From positions 268,454-332,453 of the forward strand of contig NZ_JACVCV010000005.1 in NCBI RefSeq assembly GCF_017811155.1: a stretch of DNA of 64,000 nucleotides. The letters are read 5' to 3'. The notes beneath the pieces were generated by a model, which saw nothing but the letters and a program-made list of their open reading frames with translations, did not search any database and was not told the DNA's origin. Positions 18,757-27,413 of this stretch are shown here, piece after piece (position 1 is the stretch's first letter; every line of letters starts with the position of its first letter). The translations under genes and the position numbers were made by a program. The stretch comes from Lunatimonas salinarum (GTDB lineage: Bacteria > Bacteroidota > Bacteroidia > Cytophagales > Cyclobacteriaceae).

Positions 18757-19599
18757 TTAGAATAATACTTCAATTCTATCTCCAAAAAATTTATCAAATT
18801 TCTCGGGCTTGAATTTCTCTAAACCATTTCCCGGATAATTCGTCAACTCACCAAAGTAAACATGATCATTTACCAAAAATAAATCGACTCTTATAAAGGG
18901 AAAATCAGCTGAAAGATCCTCTGCTATAGCCAATGCATGCCGCCATTCCTTTGGCTTCTCCAATGAACCACCTTTCGGAAAATGAAGCTCGAAATCCAAA
19001 GGCTGAAAGTCTCTATTATAAATATTTCGGCGATGATCCTCAAATCTATCAAGATCTACTTGAATGAACTCGACTTTGCCATGAAAACAAAAAAACTTAA
19101 AATCGGGCGGAACTGCTGCCTTATCAGTCTTAAGCAGCTCTTCTACAATTAAATAGCGTTTTAATCCTTTATAATTTCGCTCCCTTCCCCTCACATAATA
19201 ATCAGTTTTCAACCACTTTGTTGTCAACTCACTCACCTCTTTATACCCATGAATATCTTTGTCAACTATTTTAACCATTTTTGAGCCATGATTTCCTTTT
19301 ATTACAAATTTTTGAGGAAGCATTTCGTAAATGGATTGAGAAAAGTCAACGCCATCCCACAGAAGCGGAATTAAGGAACAAGATGGTGCCTTCTCTGCTA
19401 CAAATTTTCTAACTTGGATACGATCAGAAACCAATACACGAAGCTGGTTATCTGAATAAATCTTTATGAAATTTATTTTCTCATTGAACGTTTTGGGTCT
19501 TAATAGATTCAACAGTTTTCCATGCTTAAACAAAAAAAGCGTCCAAGTATACAAACTATCTGGAAACCAACGTAATAAGGAAATAAGTAAATCTCTCAT
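18757..19599 (-). CDS. TupA-like ATP-grasp protein of the polysaccharide locus
   Basis: A 280-residue protein with the pattern of TupA-like ATP-grasp proteins. It shows RPKTFNEKINFIKIY near residue 35, a nucleotide-binding loop KFVIKGNHGSKMVKI near 98-112, YLIVEELL, and C-terminal metal/ATP ligands RVDLFLV and YFGELTNYPGNG. TupA of teichuronopeptide synthesis is thought to ligate amino acids to a uronic-acid polymer, and homologues are common in capsule loci though often misnamed glycosyltransferases. The uronate epimerase in this locus makes amide modification of a uronic acid plausible. The stop codon overlaps the start region of its upstream neighbour (4 bp), indicating translational coupling. 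Confidence 0.78.
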   Translation of the reverse strand: MRDLLISLLRWFPDSLYTWTLFLFKHGKLLNLLRPKTFNEKINFIKIYSDNQLRVLVSDRIQVRKFVAEKAPSCSLIPLLWDGVDFSQSIYEMLPQKFVIKGNHGSKMVKIVDKDIHGYKEVSELTTKWLKTDYYVRGRERNYKGLKRYLIVEELLKTDKAAVPPDFKFFCFHGKVEFIQVDLDRFEDHRRNIYNRDFQPLDFELHFPKGGSLEKPKEWRHALAIAEDLSADFPFIRVDLFLVNDHVYFGELTNYPGNGLEKFKPEKFDKFFGDRIEVLF

Positions 19600-20387
19600 C
19601 GACTCTTCACTGATTTAATAGTACGAACTAGCCTATCCTCACCTAATACGCTTGTTATCATAACCTTTATCCCAAGTAATCCTAACCTTTTGAAAGCAAC
19701 CAACAAGCCGAAATATTTTCGGTTAACTTTCCAAGAATCACGGGCTCTGACCAAAGCAGTATTCAAGTCGGTGTAGGACGTAGAAACGCCTCCCAGCTCA
19801 AAAACTGAAATAACCTGGTCCAAAAAAACAAAGGGTATTTGGCTAATTTTCTGAGCTTTAAGCTTATAATCAGCATCAGCGCTAATCTTTAGTGTAGTAT
19901 CGAAAAAACTCTCCTTATAAAAACATTTTGGAAAAAACATTGCCTGATGATTGGGCACATTATGTTTAAGCCAAGCAGAAATACTATTTTCGTCAACCGA
20001 TAGAGGCGGAAAATGCCAGGAATCATCATGGGAAGAAACCAAAGCACGACCAAAATAAACCGAATTTCTATCAGCTACAGCAGAAGCAAACGAAGCTAAC
20101 ACTAGATTAGAGGCAAAGTAATCTCCTGCATTCAGAAAGATCACGAAGTCACCAGTAGCAAGTCGAAGTCCTTTGTTCATGGCATCGTAAATTCCTTCGT
20201 CAGGTTCGGAAATAAAACAGGAAACAAATTGATCAAATTGACGAACAACATCGACAGTACCATCGGTAGACAGACCGTCTACAATAATCACCTCCGTTTG
20301 TCGATAGGTCTGCGAGCTGATGGACGAGAGTGTTGTAAATACACCCTCCCTATCATTGAATACAACAGTAATAATCGAAATTTTCAT
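19596..20387 (-). CDS. Glycosyltransferase family 2, WcaA-like
   Basis: A 263-residue GT-A glycosyltransferase with KISIITVVFNDREG, IIVDGLSTDGTVDVV, the segment EPDEGIYDAMNKGL typical of colanic-acid-type transferases, and NAGD in place of the DXD metal motif. It acts on the undecaprenyl-linked repeat unit in the cytoplasm. It overlaps its neighbours by 4 bp on both sides, so it is embedded in a coupled operon. Confidence 0.9.
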   Translation of the reverse strand: MKISIITVVFNDREGVFTTLSSISSQTYRQTEVIIVDGLSTDGTVDVVRQFDQFVSCFISEPDEGIYDAMNKGLRLATGDFVIFLNAGDYFASNLVLASFASAVADRNSVYFGRALVSSHDDSWHFPPLSVDENSISAWLKHNVPNHQAMFFPKCFYKESFFDTTLKISADADYKLKAQKISQIPFVFLDQVISVFELGGVSTSYTDLNTALVRARDSWKVNRKYFGLLVAFKRLGLLGIKVMITSVLGEDRLVRTIKSVKSR

Positions 20388-21613
20388 TTCAAAAGCATCA
20401 ATTTTAGATACCCGCCTAATGGGTAGAGCAGCTCTCCGAAGGCTAAATACTGGTAAACGCCGGAACCTGAATTGATTGACGCATAGACTCTATAAATGGC
20501 TATAACTACAACCAAACCAATGACCCAAGGAAAATATCTTGTGGGGAAACGCTTTGCTGCTACACTGCCAAACGACAAAGCAATCATAGGAAGTGAAAAA
20601 ATAAACAATCGCTCATAAATAATCTGCGCCTCTGGAAGCATTAAAAAAAATCCAATTACAAAGAAGTTGACCACAAAGGATATTGAAACAAAACGGTCGT
20701 AGTTAAAGAATCCAACGTAGCCGATGAACAAGAAAACAATCAATAGCGATTTAAAATAAAACGCCGTTCGCTCCACGCCATCTCTCTCCAAATAACTCAA
20801 AATTTTCGAGAATCCCAATCCGTTGGCCAGAAAGTCAACAAGGGGTTTAAATAATACAGGAAAAATAACCAGAATACCTAGACAGAAAACAATAAACTTG
20901 ACTTTAGAGGTGCCTTTATTAACAAACTCAGCATAAAATATAACCAGAAAAGCAAATGCAAAGGTAACCATCTGAAAAAACGCTGAGATAACCAGCAAAA
21001 AGTAGCCTCTATGCTTACTCAATGGTAACTCAGTCAATCCGATACAAAAGACCAAAAACGACACCTGCGCTCGAAAGAGATGTGCATTGGAATAAGACCC
21101 ATCTGGAAATAAAAATAGATAGCAAAGGACAACCAAGATAAACCGACTCTCATCAATCCTTCTACAAAGGAATATTATTAGAATGGCGGTTAATAAATAA
21201 TGCGAAAAAATAAAAACTTCATCGCTCCCATTAAAATAGTTTTTCAACACCCACCATGGGAGATACCAAAGTGGTTCGTAGTCTCCAAGCCTGGCAAAAA
21301 AACGAGAAAATAGCTCGATAAATGAAACGTTGTCGAGCTCGTTATATCTTACCAAATATTGGATAACATCATCTCCCGAAGACGCGGTCCAGAAAACTCC
21401 ATAATCCCTGAAATAAAAGACGAAAACAAGAAATACTAAAACGAAAATCTTGCTAAAGAGAGAGAAAAAAGGTAATCCAGAATAGTTATAGAAAAATGCC
21501 AGTAAGAATAAAAGGTATAAAGGAGAAAAAAAAAAGCTAACACCGATCAACGCATAAGGGACTACAAAAGCATAGCTATACCAGCGACCAATCGTTGGAC
21601 TATTTGTTGTCAT
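20384..21613 (-). CDS. EpsG/Wzy-like polysaccharide polymerase
   Basis: A 409-residue polytopic membrane protein, almost wholly hydrophobic, with about ten to twelve spans. Position between glycosyltransferases and flippase, size and Phe/Leu-rich composition point to the repeat-unit polymerase. DGSYSNAHLFRAQVSFLVFC resembles the EpsG-type signature (conserved Arg after a short helix). It would join flipped repeat units at the periplasmic face, with length set by the Wzz-like protein encoded upstream. No other polymerase candidate is present. Confidence 0.72.
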   Translation of the reverse strand: MTTNSPTIGRWYSYAFVVPYALIGVSFFFSPLYLLFLLAFFYNYSGLPFFSLFSKIFVLVFLVFVFYFRDYGVFWTASSGDDVIQYLVRYNELDNVSFIELFSRFFARLGDYEPLWYLPWWVLKNYFNGSDEVFIFSHYLLTAILIIFLCRRIDESRFILVVLCYLFLFPDGSYSNAHLFRAQVSFLVFCIGLTELPLSKHRGYFLLVISAFFQMVTFAFAFLVIFYAEFVNKGTSKVKFIVFCLGILVIFPVLFKPLVDFLANGLGFSKILSYLERDGVERTAFYFKSLLIVFLFIGYVGFFNYDRFVSISFVVNFFVIGFFLMLPEAQIIYERLFIFSLPMIALSFGSVAAKRFPTRYFPWVIGLVVVIAIYRVYASINSGSGVYQYLAFGELLYPLGGYLKLMLLK

Positions 21614-22869
21614 CTAGCTATAGGGTGATTTTTCAGGAAACGGGTACTAAAATCCAAATACCTTTTAACTACTACCTCCCCGCTGAAATTCTCCAGTACA
21701 AAACGACGTGAACCTTTCCCTAATTCAACAGAATGGTGAATACTCCAGCTAATCCCCAGGGCCAAATCAATTCCAGACACTTCAGAAGCAAGATATCCGG
21801 TCACTTTATGATTTACCATATCCGAATTACCTCCTATGTCAAAGCAAACGACTCCAGTTCCCGAAGACATACTTTCCATGATGAAATTTGACAGGTTTTC
21901 CTGTAGAGAGGGCACTACAGAAATGTCGGCGGCATTGAAAACGAGGTTTATGGCCAAGTCATCCTGAAACTTGCCAAGGTAGATTGTCCTATACCGAAAA
22001 ACAGGGCTGTTGACCGATTGGCTTGCTCCAAGCACCAAAATTTCAACCTCTTCCTCGTCAAAATCCAGCCTTTTTATCGCCTCCGCCAAATACGTAAAGC
22101 CCTTCCGCTTGTCCGACGTAGCAGACATGGCTCCAAATAGTATATGTTTTTTGCTTGGGTCCAAACCCATCAAGGACTTTGCAAATCCTTTGTCAATAGG
22201 TTTAAAAACATTAGAATCAATGGTATTTGGAATACTTACGACTTCTTTTCCTTGAAAAACCTTAGATTTTAAAGCTTCATTAGCTATCCATTTACTTAAC
22301 CCATTAACAATTAAATTGGGATGCCTTTTAACCGCAAACAACTTCCTGTCAAAATTACGATAGGCTAAATCCTTCAATTTTGAGGACCCAAGCACTGGAC
22401 ATTTTCCACAATGGTTAAGAAACTTGCCGCAAAATTGATCGTAGTGACAACCACCGGTAAAAGCCCACATATCATGCAAAGTCCAAATTATCGGCTTCTT
22501 TATTTTCGGAATATCTTCAATTCTTAAGAAACCACCCGCAACCCAATGAAGGTTAACTATATCAGCATTAGATTCGTTAATATACCGAAGTAATCGGCCC
22601 GTAGGCAAAAAGTTTGATGAAAATAATTCATCCTGCCTTTTCCTGTAAAGCATAAGTGGAATGGAATCTAACGTAGGAACCGTAGCTACAAGACCCTTTT
22701 TAAATTTATCTGATCCCGATAGGCAAACAATAGATTCTTCCCCTGATTGCTTAAATTGAACAACCATTTGGGAATCAATACCTTGCTTTAAAAACGCGAT
22801 ATGGAGCCGATATGCAGCTTTAGCAGCTCCGCCTAACACGTCCGCATTATTAACTATTAATACCCTCAC
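21610..22869 (-). CDS. Glycosyltransferase family 4
   Basis: A 419-residue GT-B-fold enzyme. The N-terminus VLIVNNADVLGGAAKAAYRLH and the segment WTLHDMWAFTGGCHYDQFCG are typical of GT4 capsule transferases that keep a short cysteine-containing loop (GKCPVLGSSKL). The C-terminal donor-binding part shows VPSLQENLSNFIMESMSSGTGVV, the conserved EX7E-type region. The start codon is GTG (22869); the family-typical MRVLIVNN start supports it. It overlaps the polymerase gene by 4 bp. Confidence 0.9.
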   Translation of the reverse strand: MRVLIVNNADVLGGAAKAAYRLHIAFLKQGIDSQMVVQFKQSGEESIVCLSGSDKFKKGLVATVPTLDSIPLMLYRKRQDELFSSNFLPTGRLLRYINESNADIVNLHWVAGGFLRIEDIPKIKKPIIWTLHDMWAFTGGCHYDQFCGKFLNHCGKCPVLGSSKLKDLAYRNFDRKLFAVKRHPNLIVNGLSKWIANEALKSKVFQGKEVVSIPNTIDSNVFKPIDKGFAKSLMGLDPSKKHILFGAMSATSDKRKGFTYLAEAIKRLDFDEEEVEILVLGASQSVNSPVFRYRTIYLGKFQDDLAINLVFNAADISVVPSLQENLSNFIMESMSSGTGVVCFDIGGNSDMVNHKVTGYLASEVSGIDLALGISWSIHHSVELGKGSRRFVLENFSGEVVVKRYLDFSTRFLKNHPIAR

Positions 22870-22915
22870 TTGAATTCAATTTTTCTATATGACACTGAAA
22901 CCTAGGCATGTCAAA

Positions 22916-23884
22916 TTAAATCCTAAAACTATTAACAAGCTTTAAACATTTAAATAGAAGATCCCGTCTATAAAACTGAAAAGCAAAAGGAACCACAAAG
23001 GGATTATCAATATCCAAAGAATCGAACTTATTCATCAATCTTTTGTACGTAGAAATATAATTACTAACTACCAAATCATTTGAAAATCCATTGTAAAATG
23101 ATTCAAACAAGCAAAATAATTTTTCATTTAAATATATCGAAATAACCTTACCTTTTACTCTATATCCATTAACATTATTCCTCTTAATAATCTTATTATA
23201 ACTAACTAAATAGCGACTTTTAAAAACTACTCCACCGATGTTAAAATTATCATAAATATCTAAACAATCTAGCAAAATAGAATAATAATTCGCCACCAGA
23301 TCCTGAATATCAGCCCCATTCAAAGAACCATTAAAATAATTCTCTCTTGCCTCAGAGCTAACTTTCAAAGCATTATATTTATCAGAAAAATTATCTATCG
23401 ATTGACAAATATTCTTAAACAATAATAACAAATCTCTATCGGACCTCTTTCCTTTTATGAAAAAAGACGGAGAAATTGAAATAAGAAAGGTTGCCCAAAT
23501 TAAATTTAAAAAATTTGAATGTTCCTCACTTTGCAATTTTGGTATATAGTTACAAACATTATACTCCAAATTTAAACCATATAGGGTATGCATAAAGGTT
23601 AAATCAGGCAAAATAGACTCTGGGATTATCAATGGGTCATGGAAAAACAAATACTTTCTAACTGAATCTTGTTCGATATAATTAAGTATCTGTTTCCTCT
23701 CTTTGCTAAATTGACTATCCTTTAAACATATCAAAACATCTAGATCTGAAATAGACGGAAAAGAAGGATTTCCAAACTGTCCATAAAGAACCAAACTTAA
23801 ATGCTTTTTACAAAACTCTCCGAGATCGTAAAAAGAATCTTGATAATCTTCACTTGTTAAAACTCGCAATCCGTGTTTATACAT
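22916..23884 (-). CDS. Nucleotidyltransferase-fold protein of the polysaccharide locus (second of pair)
   Basis: From ATG 23884 it has 322 residues (a TTG at 23905 is less likely). Near residue 33 it shows VLYGQFGNPSFPSISDLDVL, matching the nucleotidyltransferase superfamily pattern hG...DhD with acidic residues near 47 and 49. After it comes FFHDPLIIPE, where a third acidic residue could lie. The C-terminal two thirds are helical, Ile/Asn/Lys-rich and unrecognised. The start overlaps the stop of the upstream gene by 8 bp, and that gene has the same motif layout, so the two look like diverged partners. Base composition is clearly more AT-rich than flanking genes. Function is unknown; it may transfer a nucleotidyl or related group to a sugar or lipid carrier. 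Confidence 0.55.
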   Translation of the reverse strand: MYKHGLRVLTSEDYQDSFYDLGEFCKKHLSLVLYGQFGNPSFPSISDLDVLICLKDSQFSKERKQILNYIEQDSVRKYLFFHDPLIIPESILPDLTFMHTLYGLNLEYNVCNYIPKLQSEEHSNFLNLIWATFLISISPSFFIKGKRSDRDLLLLFKNICQSIDNFSDKYNALKVSSEARENYFNGSLNGADIQDLVANYYSILLDCLDIYDNFNIGGVVFKSRYLVSYNKIIKRNNVNGYRVKGKVISIYLNEKLFCLFESFYNGFSNDLVVSNYISTYKRLMNKFDSLDIDNPFVVPFAFQFYRRDLLFKCLKLVNSFRI

Positions 23885-24839
23885 ATCTCTTAGACTCAGA
23901 AACAAAACAATCTACATGTTTCCGCTTCAACGAATTAATACTTAAATTAAACAAATTACTAGAATTAACCCTAGGTGAAAATTTCCGAGAGAATAACCGC
24001 CATAAAAATGGATCCCGAAAAAAATTTGTCAATCTAGCAAACATCCGGAATTTATAGGATTCAGTGATTAAACCCCAGTTTTTGCGACAGTCTGTAGCCC
24101 ATTCAATACAAAACAAAGCATCTCTACTAAAAATCAAATCTGCTTTTTGAATTGAACTTTTTTTATCTAGATCATTACCGATAGTCTGAAAAATAAACGC
24201 AGGCATTAAAGCAAATGATCCAACCAAACATTTCAAATCATATGTATTAATTTTATTCCTAATCAACAAATCAAAAAGACGTTCAATATTATCACAGGTC
24301 ACATAAATATTTCTTCTTAAGCCGAGTAGACTTCTAGTTTTATCAATATTACCCACAAACTTGCTATTTCCTAGGATACGAAAGGAATTCCGCACTACGC
24401 TTACTGGCATATAGGAATCATCGTAATGAACCAAATCCTCAGAAAAACAACCCCAATGTCCATGGTGCTGCAAAGGATCAATCCGGCAAAACTCCATATC
24501 AATTTTAGACAGAATTTTGGATATCGAGGGTAAAACACCATCATTATTCGCTTTCTCGAAATTGATTATTACAAAATCATCAATATCAGAAAACGGGGTG
24601 GTCGAATCATCTACCCAGCTTCCATGGAGGAACACAGAAACATAATCCTTGTATTGATCGAGTCCATCAAAAAGAGCGTTAATACTGTCTGCCTTAGAAT
24701 TCTCTTTGACATCTAATTCAAAAGGGATAAGATTAGTATTATCAGCAAGGACTGCCTCTTTGTTTTTACTTCTCCTTATTAACGACAAAATCGAAAATAC
24801 AGTACTATGTGATCGAATAAACCTATTTATATCTCTCAT
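23877..24839 (-). CDS. Nucleotidyltransferase-fold protein of the polysaccharide locus (first of pair)
   Basis: A 320-residue protein with a nucleotidyltransferase-type active-site pattern: FLHGSWVDDSTTPFSDIDDF, with Gly73-Ser74 followed by Asp85-x-Asp87. A second segment FCRIDPLQHHGHWGCF (about 115-130) may supply the third acidic residue and has a notable His-rich patch. The remaining about 190 residues are helical and unrecognised. It overlaps the flippase gene by 4 bp and its partner downstream by 8 bp, so expression is tied to the polysaccharide genes. It is larger than toxin-antitoxin MNT proteins. The role is unknown; substrate activation or a sugar modification is a guess. Confidence 0.55.
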   Translation of the reverse strand: MRDINRFIRSHSTVFSILSLIRRSKNKEAVLADNTNLIPFELDVKENSKADSINALFDGLDQYKDYVSVFLHGSWVDDSTTPFSDIDDFVIINFEKANNDGVLPSISKILSKIDMEFCRIDPLQHHGHWGCFSEDLVHYDDSYMPVSVVRNSFRILGNSKFVGNIDKTRSLLGLRRNIYVTCDNIERLFDLLIRNKINTYDLKCLVGSFALMPAFIFQTIGNDLDKKSSIQKADLIFSRDALFCIEWATDCRKNWGLITESYKFRMFARLTNFFRDPFLWRLFSRKFSPRVNSSNLFNLSINSLKRKHVDCFVSESKRYV

Positions 24840-26203
24840 TTATCCCAAATACCAGTGGCCGTATTATTGACAATTTTAAAATATTGCATCGGTCTTAAAA
24901 TCACTGAATATCCTAAACAAAAACAAGTGGCTAGCGTAACTCCAGTAGTACCTAAACCAAGATTTTTAGCAAAAAATATACTAAGAGGAATATTGAGAAT
25001 AATTGTAATCACACTTGTTACCAATTGAAGCTTAATTTTTCCAACGCCATTGATAAAATTGACATAAACCATATTAAAAGTAGACAACAATACAAAAAGC
25101 GCCATCGCTAAAGATAAACTAGTGGGTACGTAGACCTTTTCACCAATCCAAATCAAATAAAACCAATCAGAGATGAATACCATTAAAATTAATATAAAAG
25201 GAATTGCAAACCAAATTTTCTGAATGTTATTTACAGATCTCTTTATCCATTCAAAATCATTATTAGTATATGCTTCGGTAAATGATGACCAATACGGTGA
25301 AATCATTATCGTGTAAACCATTGTCAATATAGAAAAATACCTATAACTAATATTATAAGGAACAACCTCTTCAGGGGAAAATAGTCTAGCAATTATAAAG
25401 TTATCAGTCGAGAAAAGTACTAACGCTGCAATCTGGATTACAAAAAACTTAAAACCCAATCCAGAAATATCCTTAACATCGTCCCAACGCCAAAGAGACA
25501 GGCGAGGTCTATAGCGTCTATATCTAGAAGAAAATGCAAATAAATTTACGCCAAATAGAATTAAACTTGGGAGAGCCGAAAAAATTATTCCAAATGTCAA
25601 CAGTGAACTATTTGAAAATACAGTCAATAACCAAATCACTAACAACGAAATCAACTGAATATAAAATTGAACCTTACCCTGTATCGAATGGTGTTGATCT
25701 GCTGTATATATCGTCGTTATTAGCTTTGCTACCAATTGGATGCCAAAAAAACCAAAAAGAATTGGCATCAAGATCTGTAACTGCCCAAGTAGTTGTGGCG
25801 AAGTGTTAAATACCTCAGTCCAATCCACAAAATAATTAATCACATAAAAAAGGAAAAAAAGGACTAAACTGATCGTTGCAATCGTAAAATAGGCTGAACT
25901 TACTAGTGATTGTGCTCTGTCATCATATCCTAAAGACTTTGCTTCAGCAAATTTATTTCTTAGTCCATTTCCTAATCCGATATCAAAAAATGAAAACCAG
26001 GACATGAAAGAACTTAAAATAAGCCATATCCCATAATTTTCATTATCGAGAAAATTAATGGTTAGGGGTACTGTTAAAAAATTAAACAAAATGGTTCCTC
26101 CTTTGTAAATAAAGGACCAACCAATGTGCTTAACAATATTTTTAGTTCTAATACTCTGAACTCCAAGTTTATGAAGCAAAAATACTTTGATCTTTTCTAT
26201 CAC
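24836..26203 (-). CDS. Wzx-type polysaccharide flippase (MATE/MOP superfamily)
   Basis: A 455-residue membrane protein with twelve or more hydrophobic segments. The opening region (IVKHIGWSFIYKGGTILFNFLTVPLTI) and NYGIWLILSSFMSWFSFFDIGLGNGLRNKFAEA are typical of O-antigen and capsule flippases. It moves the lipid-linked repeat unit to the periplasmic side for polymerisation. The start is GTG at 26203, and the stop overlaps the next start (ATGA). Composition is AT-rich like the downstream pair. Confidence 0.9.
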   Translation of the reverse strand: MIEKIKVFLLHKLGVQSIRTKNIVKHIGWSFIYKGGTILFNFLTVPLTINFLDNENYGIWLILSSFMSWFSFFDIGLGNGLRNKFAEAKSLGYDDRAQSLVSSAYFTIATISLVLFFLFYVINYFVDWTEVFNTSPQLLGQLQILMPILFGFFGIQLVAKLITTIYTADQHHSIQGKVQFYIQLISLLVIWLLTVFSNSSLLTFGIIFSALPSLILFGVNLFAFSSRYRRYRPRLSLWRWDDVKDISGLGFKFFVIQIAALVLFSTDNFIIARLFSPEEVVPYNISYRYFSILTMVYTIMISPYWSSFTEAYTNNDFEWIKRSVNNIQKIWFAIPFILILMVFISDWFYLIWIGEKVYVPTSLSLAMALFVLLSTFNMVYVNFINGVGKIKLQLVTSVITIILNIPLSIFFAKNLGLGTTGVTLATCFCLGYSVILRPMQYFKIVNNTATGIWDK

Positions 26204-26272
26204 CCTATAGCCTAAAAGTCTTCTATATTAGATAACGTTTTGCTTTTATTCATACCCTATATTAAAACACTT

Positions 26273-27388
26273 TTACTTTTCATCCCATTGCCTCCTTATT
26301 TCGCTAATGAATTCAATAGCGAATATATATCCAATACCCAATACACCCCCTAAAAAAGCAAATATAATTATCACAATCGGACGCCTAGGTGCCGATTTTT
26401 CAATCGGAATGGTTACCGGCTGAATCACAGAAAAAACAGGGGTATCCTTGGATACCTGTAACTTGGCCTGTTCCAACTGCTTTGCCAGCTCGGTATAGAT
26501 GGTGAATGCAAAGTTATATTCTGCCTCTAATCGCTGCAGTTGATTTTGCGCTGTAGCAGATACTATGTTTTGGTTCCTATCTCTAAAAGTTGCTAGCTTG
26601 GACTGAATCTCTTCAAACTCCGTTTTTTTCTCCCTATAGCGCTCCTCTGTGAATTTCAACTGCTCCTTCGCATTCGTAATCTTATAGGCAATCACTTCTT
26701 CCTGCAACAGATTCTGTACATGCGTAGCCATTTGCGCCGCCATTAACGGCTCAGGCAATACAAAGGAAATCGTCACAAAACCTTCCTTTTCATTTGGCGT
26801 GATAACCAACTGTGATTCTAATCGCTTAAATAAATCAGATTCTTTTTTTGTTATTACGATCAACCCATTGTTCGACTCAGAAACAGACACTTCTGAATCC
26901 CCTGTTACTAACTTTGTAATCATACCAGGCAGCCCGACTATAAAATCCTTTATCGATCCCACTAGGCCTGGAGAATAAATTTCTTCATAGTATTGTCGAT
27001 AGGTCACTAACTCAGAGCTTCCAGAAACGGAAATTTTGGACTCTAGCAAACTCTTTCGAAAGGTCGCCGAACTCACAATCTTGGGGTAAAGTGACGGCGG
27101 TATTTCGCTTCCTGCACCTATGTTCCCCAAACTGATGCCTGCCAATGAGGCAAGTCCACTCAGTGAACCTCCAGCTCGGCCCGACTCAGCGGTTTGAGGC
27201 ACAAAGGTTGACGAAGCCGTAAATTGCTTCGGCAATACAAAAGCAGCCACCAATCCCAACACCGCAAAAACACCCACAAAATAATACAGCTGCTTTCGAT
27301 GTTCCCATATTGTCTTTATCAATGCCAAAAGATCCAACTCACTTCTGGGGTTGGTCTTGGAATTATCGTCGGTAGGCTGATCCAACAT
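26273..27388 (-). CDS. Wzz-like polysaccharide co-polymerase (chain-length determinant)
   Basis: A 371-residue inner-membrane protein with two terminal membrane spans (about residues 34-52 and 340-360) enclosing a large periplasmic domain with coiled-coil sequence (about 215-300). The second span is preceded by a Pro-rich segment (PIEKSAPRRPIVIIIF), the hallmark of Wzz and PCP proteins. It lacks the fused C-terminal tyrosine kinase seen in Wzc and no separate kinase is in the locus. It sets chain length together with the polymerase. The outer-membrane exporter gene lies 25 bp upstream. Confidence 0.88.
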   Translation of the reverse strand: MLDQPTDDNSKTNPRSELDLLALIKTIWEHRKQLYYFVGVFAVLGLVAAFVLPKQFTASSTFVPQTAESGRAGGSLSGLASLAGISLGNIGAGSEIPPSLYPKIVSSATFRKSLLESKISVSGSSELVTYRQYYEEIYSPGLVGSIKDFIVGLPGMITKLVTGDSEVSVSESNNGLIVITKKESDLFKRLESQLVITPNEKEGFVTISFVLPEPLMAAQMATHVQNLLQEEVIAYKITNAKEQLKFTEERYREKKTEFEEIQSKLATFRDRNQNIVSATAQNQLQRLEAEYNFAFTIYTELAKQLEQAKLQVSKDTPVFSVIQPVTIPIEKSAPRRPIVIIIFAFLGGVLGIGYIFAIEFISEIRRQWDEK

Positions 27389-27413
27389 CTGCTATGAAAT
27401 ATTTCGAAATAAG

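Noticed and set aside
18757..19599. Calling the TupA-like protein a glycosyltransferase
   Set aside because: No GT-A or GT-B motifs are present, whereas the ATP-grasp loop and C-terminal metal-ligand segments are.
22916..24839. HEPN/MNT toxin-antitoxin pair
   Set aside because: Both proteins exceed 300 residues, both look like the nucleotidyltransferase member, neither shows a HEPN R-x4-6-H motif, and they are coupled to polysaccharide genes.
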